Shown: positions 11,579 to 22,690, numbered from the stretch's first letter. The stretch: DNA of 64,000 nt from Bolinopsis microptera (GCF_026151205.1 NC_087075.1:4252359-4316358); one strand, 5' to 3'. Notes: generated from the sequence alone by a model not told the origin. Translations and numbers: made by a program.

Positions 11579-12545
11579 GGCTGGGGTTCACCCTGAATTT
11601 TTTGTGAAACTTGGTTTCGAGATAGCAGTTGACCAATTTTCATCAAGATTGGACAAAAAATGACTGAGTTATGAGCCAAAAACCATATGACCATATTTGG
11701 GCATACGCACCAAATTTGATCGATTTTGGCCCATAAATTGGTCAAATATCAATATTTTTGAATGAAACCAACTTTATATGGAAGATAAGCCTATACTACA
11801 GATTCTCTATGATTATCAGCTCAATATCTACCTAACTGAAAAATGCCCGGCAAATTTCAGAATTTGGCCGCCAAATTTTTTTAAAGGCCTAACTCAAAAT
11901 TCCATATTAAAACTTAAGGTCGAAATGCGATTCTACGTTGATTCTGAAAATTTCATGTAAAAATATTGAAACCCTATTGAGTTCTATTGTTTTGAACGAA
12001 ATCAGTTTCGCAAATATCGCGAACTGAGATATGGGCGATTTTGTTCATTTTTTGCAATTAATTGAACACAGAATCCACAGTTAGGTAGATATTGAGCTGA
12101 TAATCATAGAGAATCTGTAGTATAGGCTTATCTTCCATATAAAGTTGGTTTCATTCAAAAATATTGATATTTGACCAATTTATGGGCCAAAATCGATCAA
12201 ATTTGGTGCGTATGCCCAAATATGGTCATATGGTTTTTGGCTCATAACTCAGTCATTTTTTGTCCAATCTTGATGAAAATTCATATACTTGTTCAGGGGA
12301 CCACTAGCTACAAGTAGAGCACCTAAAATCTGGGTTTTGGGCATGTTCAGGGTATTTGGCTAAATTGGGCCTAATTTGGATCAAATATGGGCGTGGCTGC
12401 CCCGCAGGCACCGTTTGGCGGTTGGGGTCCGGGACCCCCTCAAAAGTTCGGTCACCGGTCCTAGTTTGTTGGTCAACTGCTATCTCGAAACTAAGTTTCA
12501 CAAAAAAATCAGGGTGAACCCCCCCCCCCCCCCCCCCCCCCCCCC
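11579..12545. mobile_element. TTAA-flanked foldback transposon, non-autonomous
   Basis: TTAA at 11575-11578 and 12546-12549 bracket a 967-bp element whose ends are inverted repeats: ggggttcaccctga at the left and its complement next to a poly-C run (about 12519-12545) at the right. Long inverted arms (about 11581-11840 against 12077-12510) share ttatggcccaaaatcgatca-type sequence. There is no transposase frame. A TTAA target and TIRs recall piggyBac-type MITEs. Confidence 0.8.
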
Positions 12546-12758
12546 TTAAGGTTATCTTTCTGTAGCTTTATAAGTTATCAAATAAATCGTCTTACTGCCA
12601 TTTGTAGTGATTCCTACAGAGGAGTCATCGGAGTTTTATACTTTCATAATTCATTGAAGTCATGTTAACTTCAGCCACTTTTCACCATAAGCCATAAGCT
12701 TTCAATCATTTTAAGATGTTTTAAAGCTTTAATTAAAGTTGTCTGCCCCAAATTTCAG

Positions 12759-15700
12759 GCACATGTAGCTATCATAACAGATGCTAGTTACACAGGCTGG
12801 GGTGCAACTAACTTAAACACTAAGAAAAGGTTTGCATTTAAACTGTAAAGAGTCTTTCCACTTAAGAATTTTAACGCTTTCTTCTACCTCTTCCACCTTT
12901 CTCCCACAAGTAAACACCAAATAACACGCTAATAACAAGCTAATTACAAGTTATTACACACTAATTGCCTGATAGTAACCCACTAATTGTTACAGTGTAA
13001 GGGGTTACTGGAGGGAGGAAGAAAAAGCTCTACCTCAACACATCTTGGAACTGAAAGCTGTGTATTTGTCCCTCAAGATATACTCTAAGTTCCAGCAAAA
13101 CGTGCACATGCAAGTCAACCTTGATGATCAGGTGAAATAACACGCTAATAACAGTACGCTAATTACACGCTAATTACACGCTAATTGCCCGCTAATTACC
13201 CACTAATTACCCACTAACTACCCACTAATTACCCACTAATTACCCACTAATTACCCACTAATTACCCACTAATTACTCACTAATTACCCACTAATTACCC
13301 ACTAATTACTCACTAATTACCCACTAATTACCCACTAATTACCCACTAATTACCCACTAATTACCCACTAATTACCCACTAATTACCCACTAATTACTTG
13401 ATGATCAGGTGAAATTCATTCATTAATTTGCACGGACTGTTTTTCGGATATCAGAAATATCTTCTTACAAAAAATCAAGTAACTATGACTGTTATTTTTT
13501 TCATTTTTTAAAATTTGCATTGTAGATTATAGAACTTACTACATGCGGGTTCGCGGTAAATCGGGGTTCGCGGTAAATCGGGCTTTAATTGTTTGTTTAC
13601 ATTATACATCAACATGTTAAGCCCTATTTATATTTAGGAGAAGGAGATGGCCGGCCGTGGTAAATCGGGGTTTGCGGTAAATAGGGGCGCGGAAAAATCG
13701 TGGTTTAACTGTGCTGTACTTTTTAAACAAAAACTAAATAATAATATTGTTCTCAAAAGTTAAATTATAATTGTTTTTAATCTCAAGAGTCGAGTTGGAA
13801 TCAAAATCAAGACCAAAGAAAAACAGTTTCACTCAGATTTCAAAGTTTAAATCTATACACTTTATAGTTTAGACGTTTAATCACTTTAAAACCTTCACTT
13901 AGCAGTTATATTTATCCATGTAGCACATGACAGCTCTGCAACAAGTCTTTTCCTTTTTCTTCCCGTCCTTTAGTCGGGTACAGTGGTGATTGTACGTAAC
14001 ACAACTCCACGGATCTGAAAATAACTTTGTCAGATTTGATGCTTCATATTAATATTTAGAGGTGATCAGAAAGACATGAAGGGGCTGTGTATCAATTAAA
14101 AATCTGCATCCATTTGAATTGCGTTATTTACCGTAGCTAAGGCTTGATCCGCACTTTTTTATATTGTTGAGATATGCTAGACAAGAGCAATCCATTACGT
14201 ATATCTCGGGCCCAGAGCATTTCGTAAACTTGTCTACGCTGATAGCGTGTTCCGCCTCAAGTCCTGGAAAATAAGATTTGGTTTCGAGAAATTCTAAAAA
14301 CTGCATTTATTAATGTGCACATTTCATTTATTGATTTATCCTAAAAATTTGTGTTTTCCTTTCTAGCAAAGACATCATCGGTATCCAATCAAAGCCTAAT
14401 GAACCTCATTAATACACGCTAACGCCTTACTCTTGATCAGATTGGGTGACGAGATCACTAATTGAGTGCAAATATCACTGACTGAGTGCTCGGATCACAT
14501 ATCCGATGGATTTTAAAATGGTCATAACTCAGCCATATTTTAACCAATGAACTTGAAACTTTTGGAAAAGTTTTCAATTATCAAGCCAAATGTGTGCAAA
14601 AAATTTGGAGTTCTTAGCTTAAAGCGTTCTCATTTTATGAAGACAATAGTGAAAAAGAGGGAGTGTCACGCCACGCCCACTGTAATTGGGCGTGGCTTAC
14701 GAAACTTTCAGAAAATCTAAGTTTGACCCATATCTATAATCTCTGAAATTTTGGTGCAATTTGGAGACGAATTACGTGAGCTATTAAGAGGTTGCGTGTG
14801 GGTAGTCACTTATGGGCCACTCTTATAGAAGTAAATTGCATTCTGTACTTTTCTCATCGATTATTATAGGTGGTTCTAGGGTCCTAATCTTGAAAACCCA
14901 CGAAATTGTTTTCTTGCCCTTGGGAGAGTCCACGGGGTTGACACCATTTCTCAGGGAGTACCTTCGAGAGGACTTAATGTAGGTGATGCCACCACAATCT
15001 GGTAAAACAGATATGAAGTGAAGGGATCAACTTTATAAATCAACTTTATAAGAAATAAAACTTACGGTTTATAATTTGTAAAAATGTAGATCAAGATGAG
15101 AGTCATTAACAGAATTTCAGCTGTTTACTAACCAGAACGCTTGACACACCCAGTCTGTGCTTGTTCTAAATCGTCGTAATCGGAAACTCCAGATCTGTTT
15201 CTTCCCCTTAAATATTTTCCACGGTGTTTCTCCCAGATTCCTGAAAATATTTACCAGCCGTTAAAGGACGCACGGACAAGGATCTTGACAAATATGATAA
15301 CAATTTAGTTCTGACTCTATAGAAATGCTTGGTCATGACTTACCGGAGTCAGCTGTTACTGCAACAATTATCAAAGCTAGTGCGACCAGAGAACACATTC
15401 CTTGACTGCTCCGAAACAAAACAATAGTATAAACAAAGTCACGTTTAGTTTGAAAATAAATCTATTTATGTGATCATTGATAAACTTTTGAAACTTCCAA
15501 AGATACAATCATACAATGGCCATAAACATTTAACAAATACTATTCGATCGAAACTTAATTCAACAATACATCTCGAGATTTGTTTATATATTAGAACTAC
15601 ACAATAGCATGTTTCGAAGCAGCTCCCCAAAATGTATCCGGGTAAACTAACGACTGTTAATAACCTTTCTCCAACAGCGGCGTACAGTTATTTAGTTTCA

Positions 15701-18623
15701 TCAATACTGATCTGATCAGAGAAAATCAACAAATCAAATTAATCAAATTTTCGTAATTCCATTGAGTTCCTTTTCAACGGAACTGCAGGACTTTTGATGA
15801 TGATATTATAATTTGCAGGGGTGTTCTGGATTAAACTTTAAATTGTATCTTTTGTTAGAGATTGTACTCTTACTCGTAGAGTGCAGTAGTAACTATGGTA
15901 ACGCTTTTGTTAGAGAATGTTGATTATATTTGATGCCAATGATCCTGGCATAATGCTGTCGTGAATGGCACCGGACTACCGCGTTGTTTCTTTCACCGCT
16001 CGTACCTTCATATTATTATTGCAGAAAAATGAACTCAATTATTTATTGAAATTCATGTCTATAATTTGATTAAAATTCTCTACTGTTTCTTAGTAACTGG
16101 TATCCAATCAGATAAAAAGCCATCTACAAAGTATGTATTGCAGAATGCAGATGTATATTATATGATAACATTACCTTAAATGGAAGTGTAACTATGGACA
16201 TGGTAACACTACCATATCAAGATTAATGTTTCCCGAAAATCAAACAACGAATGAGTACCACAAATTTCCAACAACATCTTTACAACATCGGTAAAATATT
16301 TTCGTCCATCCTCAGTTGGGGTAAAAACTCCAATAAAAACACTACCATATACGGTAACACACTCTTCCTCGTAGAGCGCAGTGGTAACTATGGTAACACT
16401 ACCATATACGGTAACACACTCTTCCTCGTAGAGCGCAGTGGTAACTATGGTAACACTACTATATACGGTAATACACTCTTCCTTGTAGAGTGTAGTGGTA
16501 ACTATGGTAACACTACCATATACGGTAACACACTCTTCCTCGTAGAGCGCACTAGTAACTATGGTAACACTACCATATACGGTAACACACTCTTCCTGGT
16601 AGAGTGGAGTGGTAACCATGGTAACACTACCATATACGGTAACACACTCTTCCTCGTAGAGCGCAGTAGACGTTATCAACGGTACAGACAACAAGAAAAG
16701 TTCGCAACCAGTTTCCTTCCTAAAACGTAAGATCTGGGAGCAGGTCCTGCAGTTCAACATAACGTTAACAGCCCGGTACGTTAGCAGCATATATTACCAC
16801 CTAGTTACCACCTAGTTACCACCTAGTTACCACCTAGTTACCACATAGTTACCACCGTAAGATCTGGGAGCAGGTCCTGCAGTTCAACATAACGTTAACA
16901 GCCCGGTACGTTAGCAGCATATATTCCTGTTACTTATTGATGTGGGTTACTAGGTTACTTTAGATAGGTCTACTTGATTGTTAAGTAATTGTTTGGTAAA
17001 ATAAGAAATAGTCAATCATACCGTTTACTTGATTGTTTAGTAGTTTTTAATATTAGTGTAGTAATAAATAGTAAATATCAACTAACAATGATAAGTAATA
17101 AATTCTGAATCACACCGTTTACAGGTACATGGATGGTGGGAAGAGCATCACAGCTAACACCATGAGTAGATTACCCGTCGACTCCACCGATTGGACCATC
17201 ACTAATGAGCTGTACGATACAATCTGCAGCCACTTTGATGTTCAACCTGAGATTGACCTCTTTGCTTCGTGGATCACTTCTAAATGTCCGCTTTTTGTCA
17301 GCAAGATGGACGACCCGAAGAGCTTTGCTGTGAACGCTTTTAAGCAGAAGTGGGACTCCTGGGACTGTGTGTACTGCTTCCCTCCAATCAGCGAGTCTGT
17401 TCTCAGCAAGGTAAAATAATTACCACCTAGTTACCACATAGTTACCAACTAGTTACCAACTAGTTACCACCTAGTTACCACATGTGTGTACTGCTTCCCT
17501 CCTATCAGCGAGTCTGTTCTCAGCAAGGTAAAAGGATTAACAAATAGTAACCAAATAATTACCACCTAGTTACCACCTAGTTACCAACTAGTTACCACCT
17601 AGTTACCACCTAGTTACCATCTAGTTACCACATGTGTGTACTGCTTTCTTCCCGTGAGTCTGTTTTCAGCAAGGTAAAATCATAAAACTTCTGTTTTAAA
17701 AGCTGTCCTCTGTCATACTTATATCACTGTAGTAAGCTGGTGATAAACTAAACTGATAAGCAAATATAACTTAAAGTACAGACTGTTCTAAAAACCTAAC
17801 TAAATCCTCGACCCTAATAGAGAACCTCACAACAGGTGTCAGCTCAGGTTGCCAGGTCCTACTGCAAGGTCTTGCTCATAATCCCCTGGTGGACAAGAAG
17901 CAACTGGTTTGTGGAACTACAGAAACACAAGATAGCAGAGGCGTACCCTTTGGGGAGGAAGGTAGAGCTGTATCATCCCCACGACCGACTAATGGCGCAT
18001 CCTCAGGTTACCACCTAGTTACCACCTAGTTACCACCTAGTTACCACCCAGTTACCACCTAGTTACCACATAGTTACCACCTAGTTACCACCTAGTTACC
18101 ACGTACCCTTTGGGGAGGAAGGTAGAGAAGTATCATACCCACTACCGACTAATGGCGCATCCTCAGGTTACCACCTAGTTACCACCTAGTTACAACCTAG
18201 TTACCACCTAGTTACCACATAGTTACCAACGACCGACTAATGGCGCATCCTCAGGTCATCATCCTTTTGTGAATTCTGAAATGATTTTGATTTATTGGAG
18301 TAATAATCATATCTTGATTAGGTACTGAATACTGATTATGAAAAACAATATTCGACCAATTTTACAAAGACTTGATTGGAATTTTTAAACATTTATTCTG
18401 ATTGCGGGAAATATTAATTCTTAACCTGCAGGGGCCCCGGTTGAAACTAGCAGCTATTCTGTGCAGACCTGGTGGGAGGAGGACACAGGGAGGGTTCGTA
18501 CCGGAGGGGCAGAGTGACACTAGTTTAGTTACAGGGCCGGAAACCCTGCCTGGGAGGGGTCCTGATACCATGAATGTCGCTATCAATGATATCAGTGGCA
18601 ATGAATTCCTGAATAGACGTTAA
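12759..18623 (+). CDS. DIRS-like pol (RNase H and downstream) gene, six spliced in-phase exons
   Basis: Exons 12759-12829, 12996-13131, 16660-16775, 17125-17410, 17836-18006 and 18432-18623 join without a stop into 323 residues ending at TAA 18621-18623. The product matches the C-terminal half of tyrosine-recombinase (DIRS-type) retrotransposon pol: RNase H signature IITDASYTGWGA, then HILELKAVYLSLK and NLDDQSAVDVIN, the ANTMSRLPVDSTDW segment, PEIDLFASWITSKCP, AVNAFKQKW and CFPPISESVLSKV, and KVLLIIPWWTRSNWFVEL. The RNase H carboxylates D8, E42 and D67 are present, but the last Asp (usually AD..SR) is Asn119. No reverse transcriptase domain is seen upstream in the window. Several introns hold minisatellites and copies of splice junctions. 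Two readings: a domesticated, intron-bearing host gene, or the 3' part of a longer transcript. The first donor (GTTTGC) and the fifth (GTTACC) are weak. Confidence 0.8.
13133..13415 (+). repeat. 11-bp minisatellite taattacccac ending in a copy of exon end plus donor
   Basis: More than twenty copies of the 11-bp unit follow exon 2 of the DIRS-like gene. The true junction cttgatgatcag/gtgaaat (13120-13138) reappears at 13397-13415 on the far side of the array. Confidence 0.95.
13416..13898. other. Intronic DNA, no gene seen
   Basis: Contains a short repeated motif ggttcgcggtaaatcggg near 13548-13690. No exon-like frame. Confidence 0.4.
13899..15398 (-). CDS. Cysteine-rich secreted protein, nested antisense in the DIRS-like gene
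   Basis: Exons in transcript order: 15398-15344 (ATG at 15398-15396), 15240-15133, 14998-about 14898, 14263-14132, 14014-13899 (TAA). Exon 1 encodes a signal peptide, MCSLVALALIIVAVTA. Exons 2-3 carry GCVKRSDCGGITYI, RRYSLRNGV and KGKKTISW, resembling a cysteine module common in cnidarian and amphioxus secreted proteins (C..GIT....Y.LR.G....S.....SW). Exons 4-5 form a basic, cysteine-rich tail (CSGPEIYVMDCSCLAYL; KEKTCCRAVMCYMDKYNC). Phases agree for 1-2, 2-3 and 4-5. The exon 3 to 4 joint does not fit with either visible donor (14897 or 14901), so an extra small exon or another donor is likely, or two genes are present. Function unknown; extracellular by its signal peptide. Confidence 0.65.
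15861..15905 (+). repeat. Outlying copy of the 57-bp acceptor unit
   Basis: gtactcttactcgtag, then agtgcagtagtaactatgg, matches the unit repeated at 16339-16665, about 450 bp upstream of the array. Confidence 0.75.
16339..16665 (+). repeat. 57-bp tandem array, six copies, each holding a splice acceptor
   Basis: Units contain cactcttcctcgtag followed by agcgcagt, at 57-bp spacing (gtagag at 16371, 16428, 16485, 16542, 16599 and 16656). The last unit provides the real acceptor for exon 16660-16775 of the DIRS-like gene. Each unit also carries gtaactatggtaac, which matches the RFX X-box consensus. Long frames on both strands here come from the repeat. Confidence 0.95.
16727..16925 (+). repeat. 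69-bp duplicated exon end and donor around a minisatellite
   Basis: 16727-16795 (end of exon 3 and its donor gtacgt) is repeated at 16857-16925. The two are separated by five or so copies of the 11-bp unit ctagttaccac. Confidence 0.95.
17366..17680 (+). repeat. Three copies of exon-4 end plus donor, separated by 11-bp minisatellite
   Basis: tgtgtgtactgcttccctcc continuing to ctcagcaag/gtaaaa occurs at 17366-17416, 17483-17534 and, shortened and diverged, 17633-17680. ctagttaccac units fill the gaps. The first is the in-frame exon end. Confidence 0.95.
17940..18255 (+). repeat. Three copies of exon-5 end plus donor, separated by 11-bp minisatellite
   Basis: Copies at 17942-18008, 18103-18176 and a short one at 18229-18255, all ending cgcatcctcag/gt. 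ctagttaccac units separate them. Confidence 0.95.
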
Positions 18624-19178
18624 CGTGTTTTTTTGCTTTACAAACTCCGTTATAGGCTGTTGCTTTTAAATTTGATGTAATTAGAACAGGGCTAAAAAAG
18701 TAATTTTAAAAGATGTGGTCCGATTCACGAGCTCTACAAACTGAACATGAAGGGTTGGATACTGCCGGATTTGTTGACTTCATAAAACTCTATGGCGGTC
18801 GATAGTATGTGTTAGCCGATCTGATCAAGTACCTCTGGGCTGCCGATACAGATTGGCTGGAATAATTATATTCTTAGTCTCTTTTCCTAACATTCTCAAC
18901 ATTTTATATCTCATTGGTTATAATTTTGTCCGATTGTTATTTTTTCTTGCTGATCTGAGTTGGGACTAGGATTTTTATCAGCCATATTTTTACAATTATA
19001 TGATATAATAAATTGTTTCGTCTGTTTTTTGTTGTTATTGGGGTTCGGTTAGGGTTAGTCCCCCTTCGTTCTGAAGTAACGTTACCTCGGAAGGTTTTTG
19101 TACCACTTGATCAAAACCTGACCTGCTCGTGACATGTCAGGTGGAACTGTACCACGTGTTTACTACCAGAACATCATA
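18624..19178. other. Intergenic, no gene seen
   Basis: Downstream of the DIRS-like stop. Short open stretches near 18710-18860 have no recognisable domain. A first copy of the gaagtaacgttac motif lies near 19070. Confidence 0.4.
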
Positions 19179-19206
19179 CCTTCCGAAGTAACGTTACTTC
19201 GGAAGG
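19179..19206. repeat. Perfect 28-bp palindrome
   Basis: Centred on aacgtt with arms ccttccgaagtaac / gttacttcggaagg. A diverged version lies at about 19065-19098 and a half-copy at 19267-19282. Confidence 0.95.
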
Positions 19207-19282
19207 GTTCAGCAGCCATAATCGGAACCCTAGCTCTCTCTCTCTCTCTCTATTTGTGGTTCTCGAAACCTTCCGAAGTAAC

Positions 19283-20039
19283 ACAAAAACTGCCCGAGTA
19301 ACACCCTAACTCATAAAATCTTGGTTTACCTCTAGTAGCACTTTGATCGTTTTGAACCGATTTAAAACCGTGTTCAGTGTTGATCGGCTGCAAAACCTTA
19401 AAATACCATACTGGACAATGTACTACACAAATTAACTGTAAATAATATATTACACTACACAGAGAGTCACCTGTAAGTTTGGGTTGAGTAGTAAAAGTGC
19501 AATAACCCCACTCTCCCACACTCTCACACTCTCCCACTGTATGACCCGTACTCGCACATTGGTCAAATTGTTACAAATCTATATCCTTACCGTTAACAAA
19601 TATTTAGCTACCTTATCAGACTTTATTTGAACGGAAATTAATTGGATGCTGAAGGCCCTATAGCGTTCAAATAAAGTTCGTTCAAATAAAATTTCCGTCC
19701 AACTGTCAAAGTCCGTTGATTTTTTCCCAAAAGTATTCCACTACGAACTTAGTTGTCCAGGATATGACGACTTTTTAATTTTTTCGATTTCAATTTTTAT
19801 CATCAACATTTTACTGTTTAACGACTACTTTTTTTTGCTTACTGTATTAAAAATCGATCGAAAATGTATCTTTAAATTGTTTAAAAACGCCCAAAAAGAT
19901 ATCAGATATTTTTTGAATGCCTCCGAGCGTTCATTTTAATGTCCGTCAAACATTATACGTTTACCTATAAGTATAATTTCCGGTAAAAAAAAACGTCCGA
20001 TAAAGTTTTTTTAATCATTTGTGCCCAGTTGTAACGATA
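19283..20039. other. Intergenic, no gene seen
   Basis: AT-rich. Near 19622-19705 there are inverted and direct copies of a ttcaaataaa / tttccgt motif. No coding exon recognised. Confidence 0.4.
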
Positions 20040-20240
20040 AGCATGTATCGACTATTAGTGGATCTCGACTATTAGAGGATCGTGATTATTAAAGGATCGT
20101 GACTATTTAAGGATCGTGAATATTTAAGGATCTCGACTATTTAAGGATCGCGACTATTAAAAATAGAGGATCATGATTCATGACTATTAGAGGATCGTGA
20201 CTATTAGAGGATCGTGACTATTATAAAGGATTGTGACTAT
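20040..20240. repeat. Imperfect 18-20 bp tandem repeat
   Basis: About nine to ten diverged copies around gactattagaggatcgt. Confidence 0.9.
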
Positions 20241-20245
20241 TCAAA

Positions 20246-20994
20246 AGTCATTGGGCATACGTTGGTCTTAGCTCCGCCGTGTTTTATATTTGAGAGCTGT
20301 TGCTTTGCAGATAGCATACTGTACCTTCTGGTTCGAAGATTTTGTGGTCAAAATTTGAAAATTCGAATATTTTAGACCACGCCCATTCATTATTAAAACA
20401 CCTATATTGTTCTCTCTGAACATGCTGGACGTCTAATTTTTTCAGAGACGGTAGATTATTACTATTAGTAACATGTTGCATCTGATTAAAAAAATTACGT
20501 GAAACAGATTTGAAACGAATGAGTTATCAAGCATTTAGTTTATCTTGTTAGCAAAATTGATTCGGTGATTATGTCATTATGTGACACCTTGACACAACAC
20601 TTTGGTTAACGGGGTGACCTTATCAGTTTATCACGTGATCAGGTAAGCCAATCACCTGATCATACGTAATGAATAAACTCGTTATGCTTCGTATCTCAGC
20701 CATCTGAGAAGCTACAACTCTAATTTTTTCAGGACAAACGTAATCCAAATGACCAAACACAATTCAATGAAATGTAGCTCGATCCGACTATCCAAATTAT
20801 CAAATAAATGCAAAAATGAACCTTCATTTGAAAAAATGAACTAGAACTCGAATATTTTTCGATTTGACAAATTCCCCAAACCAGTGGTGGTAGTAAGTCA
20901 TACCAAAAAGAATTATTTCAATTGGGCACTCAGTGACTGAGCTATTAAATTCAAGGCCAACGTATGCCCAATGACTTTTGGCCTACCCTGTATG
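20246..20994. mobile_element. Copy of the 1841-1971 MITE family interrupted by about 620 bp
   Basis: The left part (caaaagtcattgggcatacg to gttgctttgcag, ending about 20310) and right part (gtgactgagc... to cctaccctgta, about 20932-20994) match the two halves of the short MITE, split inside gctttgcag/tgactgag. The middle is AT-rich without a transposase frame. Either an insertion into the MITE or a longer parent that gave rise to the short form. Confidence 0.65.
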
Positions 20995-21889
20995 CTGTAT
21001 TTATCGTGCCTTGGACGAATGTTTCTTTGCAATATTCTAGTTCTTTTTGATCTTTTCACTTCCATTTTTTGTAATATGAGATAATATTTTTTATCAGCAG
21101 GGTCCTGTGATGCAAATTTCAACATTAATAAAATTCCATATTTCGGTCGGAAAAATAACTTAAATATTTCTTGTGCAATTTTTTCAACGTACATACTATA
21201 ATAATAATTATATTATATACGGGGGGGGGGGGGGGGGCAGTGGCGTTACAAAGAGCCCCGCTGACCCGCTGTGCCTAGGGGGACGCAAAATCGCATCGTT
21301 TGAATGTGAGACAATTTTGAAAAACTTAACTGCCATGCAGTACTAGCAAAATAAGCAGATATTTTTGATATTTTGCCGGCGTATCCTCTAAATTCACCTA
21401 ATTTTTCTAATTTTAGGGAGGATACCGCTATTTGTAAACACCTCCAGGATACCGCTATTTGTAAACACCTCCAGGATACCCCTATTTATATTATAATACG
21501 CGTTGCTCTGATAACGCTCTGATAACGCCACTCATTATATAAGCGCTGTCCTCTGATGTATCGCGGTCACAAAATTTTTTGTGATGCATGACTGCGGTAC
21601 AGTCACAGAACACAGAATGACAAATTCTTATCAGTTGTTCACGCTCAAAGTAGGTATAGGTAACAAAATGACACGCAATATCTTGGGAAAGCTTGTGATA
21701 AGAAGATTAAATTAGAGAAGTTGATTCCTCGGGACAAGTTAAAAGATAATAGAGCTGCAGCTAGGGAGTTACTCAGGTGACAACTCAACTGATAGTATCA
21801 AATTACCTGCTTATCATGCCATACTACTCTTCCTTCTTTTTCAGAACAGTTTGTGCAAAAAGTGATAACTTATTATGTGAACGACCCCT
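20995..21889. other. Intergenic; poly-G run and short repeat, one weak exon candidate
   Basis: A G-run lies near 21221-21237, and about three copies of aggataccgctatttgtaaa around 21418-21490. The frame about 21671-21777 reads KLEKLIPRDKLKDNRAAARE and ends near a possible donor, but I cannot place it in a gene. Confidence 0.4.
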
Positions 21890-22690
21890 AACATTTTTTG
21901 TTTTTAAGTAACACCCTGGCCTCATTTTCTGTTTTTAAACACCCTTTGTTTTTAACTAACACTCTGTTTTTAACTAACACTCTGTTTTTAACTAACACCC
22001 TTTGTTTTTAACTAACACTCTCTGTTTTTAACTAACACTTTCTGTTTTTAACTAACACCCTTTGTTTTTAACTAACAGTCTCTGTTTTAAACTAACACTT
22101 TCTGTTTTTAACTAACACTCTGTTTTTAACTAACACCCTTTGTTTTTAACTAAAACTTTCTGTTTTTAACTAACACTCTGGTTTTAACTAACACTTTGCT
22201 TTTAACTAACACTCTGTTTCTAACTAAAACTCTCTGTTTTAAACTAACACTCTCTGTTTTTAACTAACACTCTCTGTTTTTAACTAACACTCTCTGTTTT
22301 TAACTAACACTCTGTTTCTAACTAACACACTCTGTTTTTAACTAACACCCTTCGTTTTTAACTAACACTCTGGTTTTAACTAACACTCTCTGTGTTTAAC
22401 TAACACTCTGTTTCTAACTAACACACTCTGTTTTTAACTAACACCCTTCGTTTTTAACTAACACTCTGGTTTTAACTAACACCCTTTGTTTTTAACTAAC
22501 ACTCTGGTTTTAACTAACACTCTGCTTTTAACTAACACTCTGTTTCTAACTAAAACTCTCTGTTTTAAACTAACACTCTCTGTTTTTAACTAACACTCTC
22601 TGTTTTTAACTAACACTCTGTTTCTAACTAACACACTCTGTTTTTAACTAACACCCTTTGTTTTTAAATAACACTCTGGTTTTAACTAAC
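21890..22690. repeat. 17-20 bp minisatellite tttttaactaacactctg, about 40 copies
   Basis: A variable-length array upstream of the saposin gene. Its unit also occurs inside the longer cassette that follows, so the array probably arose from part of that cassette. Confidence 0.95.

Noticed and set aside
16209..16790. Long overlapping frames on both strands
   Set aside because: A 57-bp unit is a multiple of three, so it opens several frames; only 16660-16775 on + fits the spliced gene.
19043..19056. Two telomere-like ggttag(gg) units
   Set aside because: Only about two copies, not a telomeric tract.
21671..21777. Lysine-rich exon candidate
   Set aside because: Acceptor is weak and no neighbouring exon joins it in phase.
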